DNA from: CAIKMD01 sp035605975
GTDB lineage: Bacteria; Pseudomonadota; Alphaproteobacteria; ATCC43930; CGMCC-115725
Length of the DNA: 64,000 nt
Direction: 5' to 3'
Assembly (NCBI GenBank): GCA_035605975.1
Contig: DATNGG010000040.1
Coordinates: 25,722-89,721 of the forward strand
In this document: in pieces, positions 17,586 through 25,898 of the stretch
Layout of the letters: every line of letters begins with the position of its first letter
How positions within the stretch are numbered: the stretch's first letter is position 1
Made by a program: the position numbers and the translations under genes
The notes under the pieces: generated by a model
Database searches by the model: none
What the model saw: only the letters and a program-made list of their open reading frames with translations
What the model was told of the DNA's origin: nothing

Positions 17586-17861
17586 TCAACTCCCGACGCC
17601 GTAGACGCTGCGCAGCCGCCGCTCCAGCGCATTGAGCGCCGCGCGGCAATCCGCGTGCCGCGCGGTGCCGGCGCGGAACGCGCCGCAAATCCATTCCTGG
17701 CCGGCGCGCGGCACGACCGTCACCTGCTCCGCTCCCTGGCAGCCTTTTTCCTTGCGCAGCTCGGTGAGGAGAATCTGCTCGAGCTCCGCGACCGCAACGA
17801 TCTTCCGCAACACGTTTCGAACCCGCCCTAGTTCGCCCAGATCGGGCGAAACCTTAGGCAA
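17586..17861 (-). CDS. small hypothetical protein (91 aa)
   Basis: Family not named, though the pattern AVAELEQILLTELRKEKGCQGAEQVTV, then GQEWICG, then CRAALNALERRLRSVYGV resembles a small alphaproteobacterial protein seen elsewhere as hypothetical. It begins at TTG (17861); a GTG about 17 codons further in is an alternative start. There is no signal peptide or membrane helix, so it is probably cytoplasmic. It is convergent with the AEC carrier after a 12-bp gap. Confidence 0.5.
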   Translation of the reverse strand: MPKVSPDLGELGRVRNVLRKIVAVAELEQILLTELRKEKGCQGAEQVTVVPRAGQEWICGAFRAGTARHADCRAALNALERRLRSVYGVGS

Positions 17862-17957
17862 GGGGATTTGAATCGGGCGTTAACGCGCAGCCTCGCCCGC
17901 GCTGCACCGGGGTAATCTCTCGTCAAGGTTGACGGGGAGTGCTCGGCCGCGACAGCG

Positions 17958-20915
17958 TCAAATCCCTGCGGCGCGCGCCTTTGCTGCGTCGCTGTCGCAA
18001 GAACGCGCCTGCCGCCCGGCAAGAGCGGCGAGCTTTGCGCGAAGCAATTCCACATCGATCGGTTTTGCCACGTAGTCGTCCATACCCGCGGCGCGATACT
18101 GCTCGCTCGCGCCGACCATGGCGTTGGCGGTCAAGGCGATGATCGTGATCGCGTTCTTGGGCGGCGGCAGCGCCCGAATGAGGCGCGTCGCCTCGACGCC
18201 GTCGATGCCGGGCATCTGGCTGTCCATCAGCACGACGTCGTAGTGCTTGGCGCGCACCGCTTCGACCGCCGCGCGGCCATCGGCGACCACCTCGACCTCG
18301 TGACCCGCCTGTTTGAGAATGGCGACGGCGAGGCGCTGGTTGATCGTATTGTCCTCGGCAAGGAGAACGCGCAGCCCGCCGCTGCGTCGCGCCGGCACAG
18401 CCGGCGAAGCGGCCGCAGGCTGAGCTTCCGCCGTCGCCCGATCGAGCTTCTCGAGACATTCGAGAATGCAAGCAAGCCGCAGCGGCTTTTCGATCACCGC
18501 ATCGGCAAGTTCGCCGGCAACGCTCATCCGCGCGTCAGGCCAGGCGGCGAGAACCAGCTTCGTTTCGCCGCGCGGCGCAAGGCCGCGCATGCGGCTCGAC
18601 AGATCGCCCGGCCCAAAGCCCGCGGCCTCGTCGAGAACCGCCAGCGCAAAGGGCATGCCGCCGCGCCGCGCGCGCATCAACTCGGCGAGCGCCTCGACCG
18701 CATCGCATGTCGCGGTGACGGCAAGACCGAGCCCCGACAAGTGCCGCGCGAGCATGTCGCGAAGGACGGAAGCCTCGGCCGAAACCAGAACGCGCGCGCC
18801 GGCAAAACGCGCCGGCACGCCGCGTGCCGGCGCCACGGCGAGGCGCGGCAGCGGCACGGCGAACCAGAAGGTCGAGCCGCGATCGGGCTCGCTCGAAAAT
18901 CCGATCGTCCCGCCCATCAGCTCGACCAGCTGGCGGCAGATCGCAAGGCCAAGGCCGGTGCCGCCGAAACGGCGGGCGGTCGAGCTGTCGCCCTGCTCGA
19001 ATTTCTTGAAGAGCTTTGCCTGTACCGCCTCGTCCATGCCGATCCCGGTATCGCTCACGGCGAAGCGCAAGCCGCTGCTGCCGCCGGGCATCTCCTGCGC
19101 CGTCACGGCGATCGAGACGCCGCCGCGCTCGGTGAATTTGAGGGCGTTGCTGACGAGGTTGAGAAGAATCTGGCGCAGCTTCGCCGGATCGCCGCGGAAG
19201 CTTCCCGAAAGTCCCTCGGCGATGAAGATGCCGAGCTCGATCGTCTTCTCGCGCGCCTTGGGCGCGAGGATCATGACGGCGTTCTCGACCAGCGGCACAA
19301 GGTCGAAGGGAAGGCTCTCGAGCTCGACCTTGCCGGCTTCGAGCTTCGAGATGTCGAGAATGTCGTTGATGATGGCGAGGAGCGAGGCGGCCGACTGTCC
19401 GACGATCTCCGCATATTCGCGCTGGCCCTCGGACAGGGACGTCTTCAGCAGCAGCTCGTTCATGCCGATAATGCCGTTCATCGGCGTGCGGATCTCATGG
19501 CTCATGCGCGCGAGAAATTCGGACTTCGCCTTGCTCGCGGCGTCGGCATGCTCCTTGGCGAGGCGCAGCTCGCTCTCGTTGCGCATACGCTCGCTGGCGT
19601 CGCGCACGATGCTGATGTTCTCGGGCTCGCCGGTGTCGGGATTGATCGCGCGGCGGCGGTTCGCTTCGACCCAGCGGAAGCTCCCGTCCTTGCGGCGGAT
19701 GCGATAAGTGACGGTCGCCTGGTCGGCGGTATCGAGCTTGCGGGTCGAATCCTCGAACAGCGCGACATCGTCGGGATGGATAAGGTCCTCAGGATTGGCG
19801 CCGATCAACTCGTCAGGCTCGTAGCCGTAGATCTCGCGGCAGGCAGGCGAGACATAGAGGCGGCGCATTTCGCCGGGCTTCGAGCGCACCAGCATGTCGG
19901 AGGAATGCTCGGCGAGCAGGCGGAAGCGCTGCTCGCTGTCGCGCGCATTGCGCTCGGCCTCGCCGCGCCGGCGCAGCTCGCGGATTAGAGCGACGGCGAA
20001 CCAGCCGGAAAGACCCAAGAGCGCGGAGAGCACGGCGAGGAACACCGCCGCCTTCTGCCGCCATTCCGCGAAGATGACGCTGCGGGTTTGCGCCACCGTG
20101 ATGACGAGCGGCAGATTGCCGACCTGCCGGAACACGTAAAGCCGCTTGATTCCGTCGATGATCGCCGTCGTCTCGAAATGTCCGGCGCGGACCCTCGGAT
20201 AGAATTGGAAGATTTTGCCCTTGCTGAGATCGCGGCCGAGGTCGCGCTCGTCATAGGGTGCGCGCATCATCACCTTGCCGTCCGCGCGGAACAGCGTGAC
20301 GGTGCCGTTCGCGCCAAGATCGAAGGCGCTGAAAATCCGCCGGAAATAGCCGAGCCCCATGGTGCCGACGACGGCGCCGGCGAAGCTGCCATCGGCATTG
20401 GTGCGGCGCCGGCTGAGACCAATCATCCAATCACCGTCATGCGAATTTCGGAACGGCACGCCGATGAACAGGCCGATAGTGGGATCATCGCGCAGGGCCT
20501 TGAAGAAATCCGCCTTGGCGAAGCTGCGCGGCGGCGGATTGGCGGAGCGCGAATCCATGATGACGGTGCCGGCGGAATCGACGACGAGAATCCCGCCGAG
20601 ATCCTGCGCGGAGGCGGCGCCATCGAAGAGCGCGCTCCGCCGTATCTCGGGCGACACGCGCCAAATGTCCTTGAGCTTCAGCCCCTCGACGACGGCGCGC
20701 AGCGACAGATCGTAGACTTCGACGTTGCGCTCGATATCATGGGCCAGCGCGGCATCGAGATTTTGCGAGGTTTCGACCGCGCGGTTCCAGGCGCGGCTGC
20801 GCTCGTCGGAGAGCGTCCAGATCATCAGCGCCATGACGCCGAGCATGATCGCCATTGCGGCAACGAACAGAAGCCGTGTCCGCGGCAATGACAAGACTGT
20901 GCGTTGCACGGGCAT
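17958..20915 (-). CDS. hybrid sensor histidine kinase (Cache-PAS-HisKA-HATPase-REC-REC)
   Basis: A 985-residue inner-membrane sensor. The order is: TM helix (about 16-36), large periplasmic double-Cache-like sensor (about 40-285), second TM helix (about 288-310), PAS domain (about 330-445), HisKA with MSHEIRTPMNGIIG (phospho-His ~472), HATPase with the N, G1 and G2 boxes (LRQILLNLVSNALKF; DTGIGM; GGTGLGLAI), a degenerate receiver (about 720-835) that lacks the N-terminal acidic pair, and an intact receiver (LLAEDNTINQ, MDSQMPGIDG, KPI). The ATG at 20915 is used in place of an upstream TTG. No partner response regulator or Hpt gene is adjacent, so the output is unknown. Confidence 0.9.
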   Translation of the reverse strand: MPVQRTVLSLPRTRLLFVAAMAIMLGVMALMIWTLSDERSRAWNRAVETSQNLDAALAHDIERNVEVYDLSLRAVVEGLKLKDIWRVSPEIRRSALFDGAASAQDLGGILVVDSAGTVIMDSRSANPPPRSFAKADFFKALRDDPTIGLFIGVPFRNSHDGDWMIGLSRRRTNADGSFAGAVVGTMGLGYFRRIFSAFDLGANGTVTLFRADGKVMMRAPYDERDLGRDLSKGKIFQFYPRVRAGHFETTAIIDGIKRLYVFRQVGNLPLVITVAQTRSVIFAEWRQKAAVFLAVLSALLGLSGWFAVALIRELRRRGEAERNARDSEQRFRLLAEHSSDMLVRSKPGEMRRLYVSPACREIYGYEPDELIGANPEDLIHPDDVALFEDSTRKLDTADQATVTYRIRRKDGSFRWVEANRRRAINPDTGEPENISIVRDASERMRNESELRLAKEHADAASKAKSEFLARMSHEIRTPMNGIIGMNELLLKTSLSEGQREYAEIVGQSAASLLAIINDILDISKLEAGKVELESLPFDLVPLVENAVMILAPKAREKTIELGIFIAEGLSGSFRGDPAKLRQILLNLVSNALKFTERGGVSIAVTAQEMPGGSSGLRFAVSDTGIGMDEAVQAKLFKKFEQGDSSTARRFGGTGLGLAICRQLVELMGGTIGFSSEPDRGSTFWFAVPLPRLAVAPARGVPARFAGARVLVSAEASVLRDMLARHLSGLGLAVTATCDAVEALAELMRARRGGMPFALAVLDEAAGFGPGDLSSRMRGLAPRGETKLVLAAWPDARMSVAGELADAVIEKPLRLACILECLEKLDRATAEAQPAAASPAVPARRSGGLRVLLAEDNTINQRLAVAILKQAGHEVEVVADGRAAVEAVRAKHYDVVLMDSQMPGIDGVEATRLIRALPPPKNAITIIALTANAMVGASEQYRAAGMDDYVAKPIDVELLRAKLAALAGRQARSCDSDAAKARAAGI

Positions 20916-21077
20916 CGGTGTCTTTCGCAATGGGTTGCGCCACGCGGCCAACCCAGGAGAAATTTTCGCAGAGGCAAGTTAAGACTTGCTTAGCTTTACC
21001 GCCGGGCGGCGCCCTTGCCCCGGCCCCGCAAGCCGGGCATCGTGCCCGACGCCGCACGGTCGTGGAGAGAACGGATC

Positions 21078-22145
21078 ATGATGGGATCGGTCACGCCCCC
21101 TCGCGGCCGGCGCCGCGCCGCGGCCTGGCAATGGGCCGCGCTGGCGCTGCTCGCACTCCTTGGCTCCGCGCTGACCCCGGCGCGGGCCGCGGCGATCCGG
21201 ATCGGGGTGGTTCCGGCCGCCGCCATGGGGCCGATCTTCATCGCCAAGGAGAAGGGCTATTTCGGCGCCGAGGGCATCGAGACGGAGCTCGTCCCCTTCG
21301 ATGCGAGCGAGGGCGCGGCCGCCGCGGCGGCCTCGGGCGCGGTGGATTTCGGCGCGGCCGCCATTTCCTCGGCCCTCTATGGCTTCACCGGCCAGGGACC
21401 GCTGCGCATCATCAGCGGGCTTTATAGCGAGGCAAACGGCTTTCATACCCTCGCGATCGTTGCCGCCGATGCGGCCTACGACCACGGTCTGCGCGCGGTG
21501 AAGGGCTTGGCGGGCCGGTCCGTCGCCCTCGCGGCGCTGGGCGGTCCCGCACATTACAGCCTCGCCCTCCTCGCCGAGAAATACGGCGCCGATCTCGCGG
21601 CAATGCGCCTCGTGCCGGCGGAGAACCCGCGCGGCGTGCTCGCCGCGCTCGAAGCCAACGAGGCCGAGATGGCGATCGTCGCCGGCAGCGTCGCAACCCC
21701 CGCGCTCCAGGCTGGTCAGGTGAAGCTGCTCGGCTGGGTCGGCGATGAGACGCCGTGGCAGGAAGGCGTCGCCTTCACAAACACGAAAATGATCGCCGAG
21801 CACAGCAGCACGGTCCAGGCCTTCCTCAGGGCGCTGCGCAAAGGAGCGCATGACTATTCCGCCGCCTTCACCGGACCTGGCGGCAAGCGCCAGGACGGGC
21901 CCGACGCGAAAGAAATGCTCGCGATCATCGCCAAATATGCGCACCTGCCGCCCGATCAGGTGCGGCTCGGCATTGCCTATGTGGATGCCAGCGCGCGGCT
22001 CGACCGCCGCGACGTGCTGCATCAGCTCGACTGGTTCAAGCAGCAGAAAGTGCTGCCGGGGACGGTGGATCCCGCAACGGTCATAGCGCAGGACTATGTG
22101 ATCGCGCTGCCCGACCAGAACCAGGAAGGCGCCGCTCAGAAATAG
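21078..22145 (+). CDS. ABC-type substrate-binding protein, NMT1/SsuA-like
   Basis: A 355-residue exported protein. The signal peptide (Arg-rich n-region RGRRR, then WAALALLALLGSALTPARA) is followed by the NMT1/THI5-like start IRIGVVPAAAMGPIFIAKEKGYFGAEGIETELVPF, the periplasmic binding fold for nitrate/sulfonate/taurine-type importers. GGAGA precedes the paired ATGATG start at 21078. No ABC ATPase or permease gene lies nearby. The last 10 bp overlap the convergent small gene. The ligand is unknown. Confidence 0.82.
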   Translation: MMGSVTPPRGRRRAAAWQWAALALLALLGSALTPARAAAIRIGVVPAAAMGPIFIAKEKGYFGAEGIETELVPFDASEGAAAAAASGAVDFGAAAISSALYGFTGQGPLRIISGLYSEANGFHTLAIVAADAAYDHGLRAVKGLAGRSVALAALGGPAHYSLALLAEKYGADLAAMRLVPAENPRGVLAALEANEAEMAIVAGSVATPALQAGQVKLLGWVGDETPWQEGVAFTNTKMIAEHSSTVQAFLRALRKGAHDYSAAFTGPGGKRQDGPDAKEMLAIIAKYAHLPPDQVRLGIAYVDASARLDRRDVLHQLDWFKQQKVLPGTVDPATVIAQDYVIALPDQNQEGAAQK

Positions 22146-22291
22146 GACGGCAGCGCGGTTGCGATCAGAAACAGGCTGATGACGAGGCCGAGAACGGCGG
22201 CGCGCTCGAAGCATTTGAGCGCGAGATCGAGAACCGCCAATTCGTCTTCGCGGCGCGAGTGGGTCTCGTGCTTCAGCTCGTTTGCGGCCAT
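22136..22291 (-). CDS. small single-pass membrane protein (51 aa)
   Basis: The protein starts MAANELKHETHSRREDE and ends with a hydrophobic helix (ERAAVLGLVISLFLIATALPSYF), so it is a C-terminally anchored membrane peptide with a charged cytoplasmic head. GGAGG lies nine bases before the ATG at 22291, which decides this start over the longer frame to 22405. Its 3' end overlaps the end of the convergent binding-protein gene by 10 bp. Function unknown; the good ribosome site and clear topology favour a real gene. Confidence 0.55.
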   Translation of the reverse strand: MAANELKHETHSRREDELAVLDLALKCFERAAVLGLVISLFLIATALPSYF

Positions 22292-22610
22292 CGGTTTCAT
22301 CCTCCGCATCCTGGCCGATATCCAACCCGCCGCCCGAACCGGCACCCCCGAGCCCGGTCCTGTCTCTGCGGCGCGCCGGATAGCGGCGATGTGACACCGC
22401 ACCAAAGAAGTGCGCCCTAATTTAGGCGCCGTTAGGGTTAAGGATGCGTAAAGACCGGAGTAGCTTTAAGGTTATATGAGCGGCAATTCCGAGGCGCAGA
22501 ACGGCTGGTTGCGCGCGTCCCCGCGCGCCATCGCCGGCACGCGGCCGCGCATCGCAGGGAATAAAGCGGCGCGGCCGACCGTCTTAACAAAAAGCGCGGA
22601 TCATCGCCGC
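22292..22610. other. 319-bp divergent intergenic region with nested palindromes
   Basis: No gene is supported here. It must hold the promoters of the 51-aa membrane protein (minus) and the TAXI binding protein (plus). At 22412-22429 GCGCC and TAA pair with TTA and GGCGC around a one-base centre, with one bulged C. The arm CCCTAA (22415-22420) can instead pair with TTAGGG at 22432-22437. This could be an operator or an RNA fold; nothing else stands out. Confidence 0.4.
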
Positions 22611-23723
22611 ATGGATCGAGAGCAAGCCCGGCGCGCAATCGCTCGGCGCGGCCGAAACGCCGGCGCGCTGCTCCGTGCTGCTGCGGCCGCGCTGCTTGCC
22701 GCCACGACGCTCGCCGCGCCCGTCGCCGCCGCACCCGAGCCGGCGCCGCGCTTCTTCCGCATCGCCGCCGCCTCCACCACCGGAACCTATTTCGTCATCG
22801 GCGCCGAGATCGCCAACGCCATCAGCAAGCCGCCCGGCGCGCGCGATTGCGCGCATGGCGGCAGCTGCGGCGTTGCGGGGCTTGTCGCCGTCGCGCAGGC
22901 GACGCAAGGCTCGATCGAGAACGCGCTGCTCGTCGGGTCGGGCCAGGTCGAAGCGGCTTTCATCGCGGCCGATGTCGCGCGCTGGGCCTATAGCGGCCGC
23001 TCGCCGCAGCTGCGGTCCTGCCACGGCGCGCCCGAAAGCGGCACGGCGCTGCTGGCGAAATCCGGCGCGATCAGCAATCTGCGCGCGATTGCCGCGCTCT
23101 TTCCCGAGGGCGTCCATCTCGTCGCGCGCGCCGATGCCAAGATCAAGACGCTCGCCGATCTCAAGGGCAAGCGCGTGGCGATGGGCGAGCCCGGCTCCGG
23201 CACGCTCGCCGAGGCGCGGCTCGTTCTCGACGCGGCGGGCCTCTCCGAATGCCGGCTGAAGCCGCAATATCCGCGCCTCTCCGAATCCGCAGCGCAGCTC
23301 GAGCGCGGCGCGCTCGATGCGTTCTTCGTCACCGGCGGCGAGCCGGTACCGGCGATCAACGACGTCGCCTCGATGATTCCGGTGCGGCTTGTGCCGGTGA
23401 TCGGCACCGCGCGGACGAAGCTCGAGCGCCAATTCGGCTTCAGTACGATCACCATCCCCGGCGCGACTTACCCGGGAATCGATGGCGACATCCAGACCAT
23501 CGGCACGACGGCGTTGTTCGTGGTCTCGGCGGACGCGCCGGACGAGCTGGTCTACGAGATCACCAAGGCGCTATGGCAGGACGCGACGCGCCGCATCCTC
23601 GACAATGGCCATCCCGCCGGCCGGCGTATCCGCTTCGAGAACGCCCTCAAAGGGATCACCATCCCGCTCCATCCGGGCGCCCTGCGCTACTACAAAGAGG
23701 CCGGCCTCAATCCGCAGAACTGA
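22611..23723 (+). CDS. TAXI-family TRAP transporter solute-binding protein
   Basis: A 370-residue exported protein of the TAXI family. A signal peptide (ALLRAAAAALLAATTLAAPVAA) is followed by FRIAAASTTGTYFVIGAEIANAIS, the family start, and later by LKGKRVAMGEPGSGTLAEARLVL. It would bind a small organic anion for a TRAP transporter, but no DctM-type permease is found in the window. The ATG at 22611 is chosen because the upstream frame to 22476 crosses the promoter region. Cysteines at CAHGGSCG form a small insert of unknown meaning. Confidence 0.82.
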   Translation: MDREQARRAIARRGRNAGALLRAAAAALLAATTLAAPVAAAPEPAPRFFRIAAASTTGTYFVIGAEIANAISKPPGARDCAHGGSCGVAGLVAVAQATQGSIENALLVGSGQVEAAFIAADVARWAYSGRSPQLRSCHGAPESGTALLAKSGAISNLRAIAALFPEGVHLVARADAKIKTLADLKGKRVAMGEPGSGTLAEARLVLDAAGLSECRLKPQYPRLSESAAQLERGALDAFFVTGGEPVPAINDVASMIPVRLVPVIGTARTKLERQFGFSTITIPGATYPGIDGDIQTIGTTALFVVSADAPDELVYEITKALWQDATRRILDNGHPAGRRIRFENALKGITIPLHPGALRYYKEAGLNPQN

Positions 23724-23921
23724 GCGGTCTACCCGAGGCCCTTTCTAACTTATTGATAATACGACACTATTTTCTGACGAGTCGGCACTCGCGGGCGATT
23801 GTTCGGCTGGGCCGAATAGCGCATGTTGCGTTGCAGCAATTATCCCGCCCATCTTCAGCTCCCATCTTTGGCTCGTAGGCGGAACCATTCGGGGGCCGTC
23901 GATCGAACCAAGGAGAAGACG

Positions 23922-24122
23922 ATGCGTATCCCTTCACATCTTCGCACTGCGATCGTTGCGCTGTCGCTGGTGGCGCCGCTCGGCGTCGCGGGCGCGGCCT
24001 TCGCCGACAACGGGCAAGCGGCCCAGCAAGAGCAGCAGGCGGCAGTGCCGCAACAGCCCAGCTCGAACGCCGGCCCTTATGACGGCCAGGACTTCGTGAT
24101 CCCGCTCAGCCAGACCTACTGA
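23922..24122 (+). CDS. small secreted protein (66 aa), unknown function
   Basis: Not recognised. A strong ribosome site AAGGAG precedes the ATG at 23922. The protein has a textbook signal peptide (TAIVALSLVAPLGVAGAAFA, cleavage likely at residue 28) and a short mature part of about 38 residues, rich in Gln, Ala and Pro (QAAQQEQQAAVPQQP) and ending in DFVIPLSQTY. It is probably a periplasmic or released peptide. It is followed 26 bp later by a strong hairpin and seems to be its own unit; the 198-bp gap before it holds only a small TTCGGC/GCCGAA inverted repeat (23802-23816). Confidence 0.65.
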   Translation: MRIPSHLRTAIVALSLVAPLGVAGAAFADNGQAAQQEQQAAVPQQPSSNAGPYDGQDFVIPLSQTY

Positions 24123-24147
24123 GCCGAATCCCCGTGTTCGGGACGAT

Positions 24148-24180
24148 GCAACCGGCGCCCTCTTCCGTGGCGCCGGTTGC
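24148..24180. terminator. bidirectional terminator hairpin (12-bp perfect stem)
   Basis: GCAACCGGCGCC (24148-24159) and GGCGCCGGTTGC (24169-24180) form a perfect 12-bp stem with a 9-nt loop. It lies between convergent genes (stop at 24122 on plus, stop at 24210 on minus), where a shared terminator is expected. No T-run follows on either strand, so termination may need Rho or rely on the strong stem. Confidence 0.6.
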
Positions 24181-24209
24181 TCCCGCCGGCTCGACCGGCA
24201 GATAACCAC

Positions 24210-24911
24210 TTACGGCAGATCGAAGAGCAGGATTTCCGTCCGCGGGTCATGCGCCGCGAGGGTGACGGTGTCGACTGCCTCGATCGCCGCGCCGTCGCCG
24301 GTGCGCAACCATTCGCCTTCGATGTCGAGGCTGCCGCGCACCACCTGCACCCAAGCTTTCCGGCCTTTACCAAGCGCATGCGTCACGCTCGCGCCCTCAT
24401 CGAGGCTGGCATCGTAAATCCGCGCGTCCTGATGGATCAGGACCGAGCCCTCGGCGCTGTCGGGCGAGACGACGAGACGTAGCCGGTTGTGCTTGCCCGC
24501 GGCTGGAAAGCTCTTCTGCTCGTAGCCGGGCTTCAACCCGTCCTGCCGCGGCAGCAGCCAGATTTGCAGGAAATGGACCGGCTCCGTCTGCGAGGGATTG
24601 AACTCGCTGTGGCGGATGCCGGTGCCGGCACTCATGCGCTGCACCTCGCCCGGCCGGATCACCGAGCCGGTGCCGATGCTGTCCTTGTGCTCGAGCGCGC
24701 CCTCGAGAACATAGGAGACGATCTCCATGTCGCGATGGCCATGCGTGTCGAAACCGGAGCCGGGCTCGACCCGATCCTCGTTGATGACGCGCAACGGGCC
24801 GAAGCCCATATGGCGCGGATCGTAATAGTCGCCGAACGAAAAACTGTGCCGGCTGGTGAGCCAGCCGAGACGGGCAAGGCCGCGCTCTTCGGCGGGCCGG
24901 AGGGTGATCAT
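24210..24911 (-). CDS. pirin family protein (YhhW/quercetinase-like)
   Basis: A 233-residue bicupin of the pirin family. The N-terminal cupin has the metal ligands in GFDTHGHRDMEIVSYVLEG and GIRHSEFN (three His and one Glu). Bacterial pirins of this length bind iron, and some, such as E. coli YhhW, show quercetin 2,3-dioxygenase activity, though the physiological role is usually unknown. GGAG precedes the ATG. It is the last gene in a minus-strand run with two other cupin proteins, an MFS exporter and a peptidase. Confidence 0.9.
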   Translation of the reverse strand: MITLRPAEERGLARLGWLTSRHSFSFGDYYDPRHMGFGPLRVINEDRVEPGSGFDTHGHRDMEIVSYVLEGALEHKDSIGTGSVIRPGEVQRMSAGTGIRHSEFNPSQTEPVHFLQIWLLPRQDGLKPGYEQKSFPAAGKHNRLRLVVSPDSAEGSVLIHQDARIYDASLDEGASVTHALGKGRKAWVQVVRGSLDIEGEWLRTGDGAAIEAVDTVTLAAHDPRTEILLFDLP

Positions 24912-24980
24912 GGCGGAACTCCAAGATGCAGGGAGGTTTCCGCCTATATTGGGATCGCGACGCGCCGCGGCAATCCGCCG

Positions 24981-25490
24981 CTAGGGCGCGGCGGGGTAGT
25001 GCGTGCGCAGCGCCTCGCCGCCGGCCTCGGCCGGCTTGGCGTCGATGAGTATGAAGGCGAAGACGCACGGCGCGGTGCCGTTGTTCACCCAGGCATGCAT
25101 CGTGCCGCGCTGGATCACCACGTCGCGCTCTTTCAGATGCACCGTCTTGCCGTCATCGAGCTCAAGATCGCATTCGCCCGAGAGGATGATCGCGTAATCG
25201 AGCGTCTCGGTGCGGTGCATGAATTTGGGCCCGCCGGGCAATAGCTGGGTGATGCGGATCACCGTGCCCTCGCCATTGCCGACATAATTGTAGCGCTTGA
25301 CGAAGCCCTGGCGCTGCGCCGCCTCGGCCTCGGCCGAATTGTCGACCGGCATGGTATTGCTCGACCAGATCTCGCAGCCGGTCAGATAGGGCCCGCGCCG
25401 CTGCACCGCGTCGAGCGTCTCGTCGCGCGCGATGATGGCCTTGCCGTTCTTGTCATGACCGGTGATCACCCGGCGCACCGCGAGTGCCAT
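24981..25490 (-). CDS. cupin-domain protein
   Basis: A 169-residue protein with one cupin fold. The core GGPKFMHRTETLDYAIILSGECDLELDDG and VVIQRGTMHAWVNNG gives His and Glu in the usual metal-binding places, while the first HxH is reduced to a single His. Family members include dioxygenase-like and sugar-binding enzymes; no substrate can be assigned. GGAGGAGA lies before the ATG at 25490. It is 36 bp downstream of another cupin gene and likely co-transcribed with it. Confidence 0.75.
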   Translation of the reverse strand: MALAVRRVITGHDKNGKAIIARDETLDAVQRRGPYLTGCEIWSSNTMPVDNSAEAEAAQRQGFVKRYNYVGNGEGTVIRITQLLPGGPKFMHRTETLDYAIILSGECDLELDDGKTVHLKERDVVIQRGTMHAWVNNGTAPCVFAFILIDAKPAEAGGEALRTHYPAAP

Positions 25491-25526
25491 GTCTCCTCCC
25501 CCTCGTGCTGTGCGTGACGGCGCCGA

Positions 25527-25898
25527 TCAGCCGCGCTTGGCGAGCGCCTTCTTCAGCGACGCCGTCGGCTTCATGAAGAAGACCAGCATGGTGCAGCCAT
25601 TGGGCGCGACCGGCGCGTGGCGGCTGCCCTTGGCGCGGATGACGAAGTTGCCGGCGGTGCAGGCGCCTTCGTGATCCTCGAGCGAGCCTTCGAGAATGAG
25701 GGTCTGCTCCAAATCCTCATGTACATGCTCCGGGATGCCGGCGCCCGGCTCGAGCTTCGTCAAGATCGTCAGCATGTCGGTCGCCGGATCGTGATAGAGC
25801 ACCTTCATCTTGTTGCCCGGTGCCGTATCGATCCAAGGCATGGACTCGATATCGACGAATCGCGAGGCGAGCGAGCCCAGAGATGATCCTTCCGCCAT
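25527..25898 (-). CDS. ChrR-like cupin protein (123 aa)
   Basis: A single-domain cupin of the kind found at the C-terminus of ChrR anti-sigma factors, here without the zinc-finger domain. The metal site is visible in IPEHVHEDLEQTLILEG (His, His, Glu) and SRHAPVAPNG. The region MPWIDTAPGNKMKVLYHDP is typical of the family. A GGGAGG ribosome site lies five bases before the ATG. The 5' 182 bp are overlapped in another frame by the MFS reading frame. Confidence 0.78.
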   Translation of the reverse strand: MAEGSSLGSLASRFVDIESMPWIDTAPGNKMKVLYHDPATDMLTILTKLEPGAGIPEHVHEDLEQTLILEGSLEDHEGACTAGNFVIRAKGSRHAPVAPNGCTMLVFFMKPTASLKKALAKRG

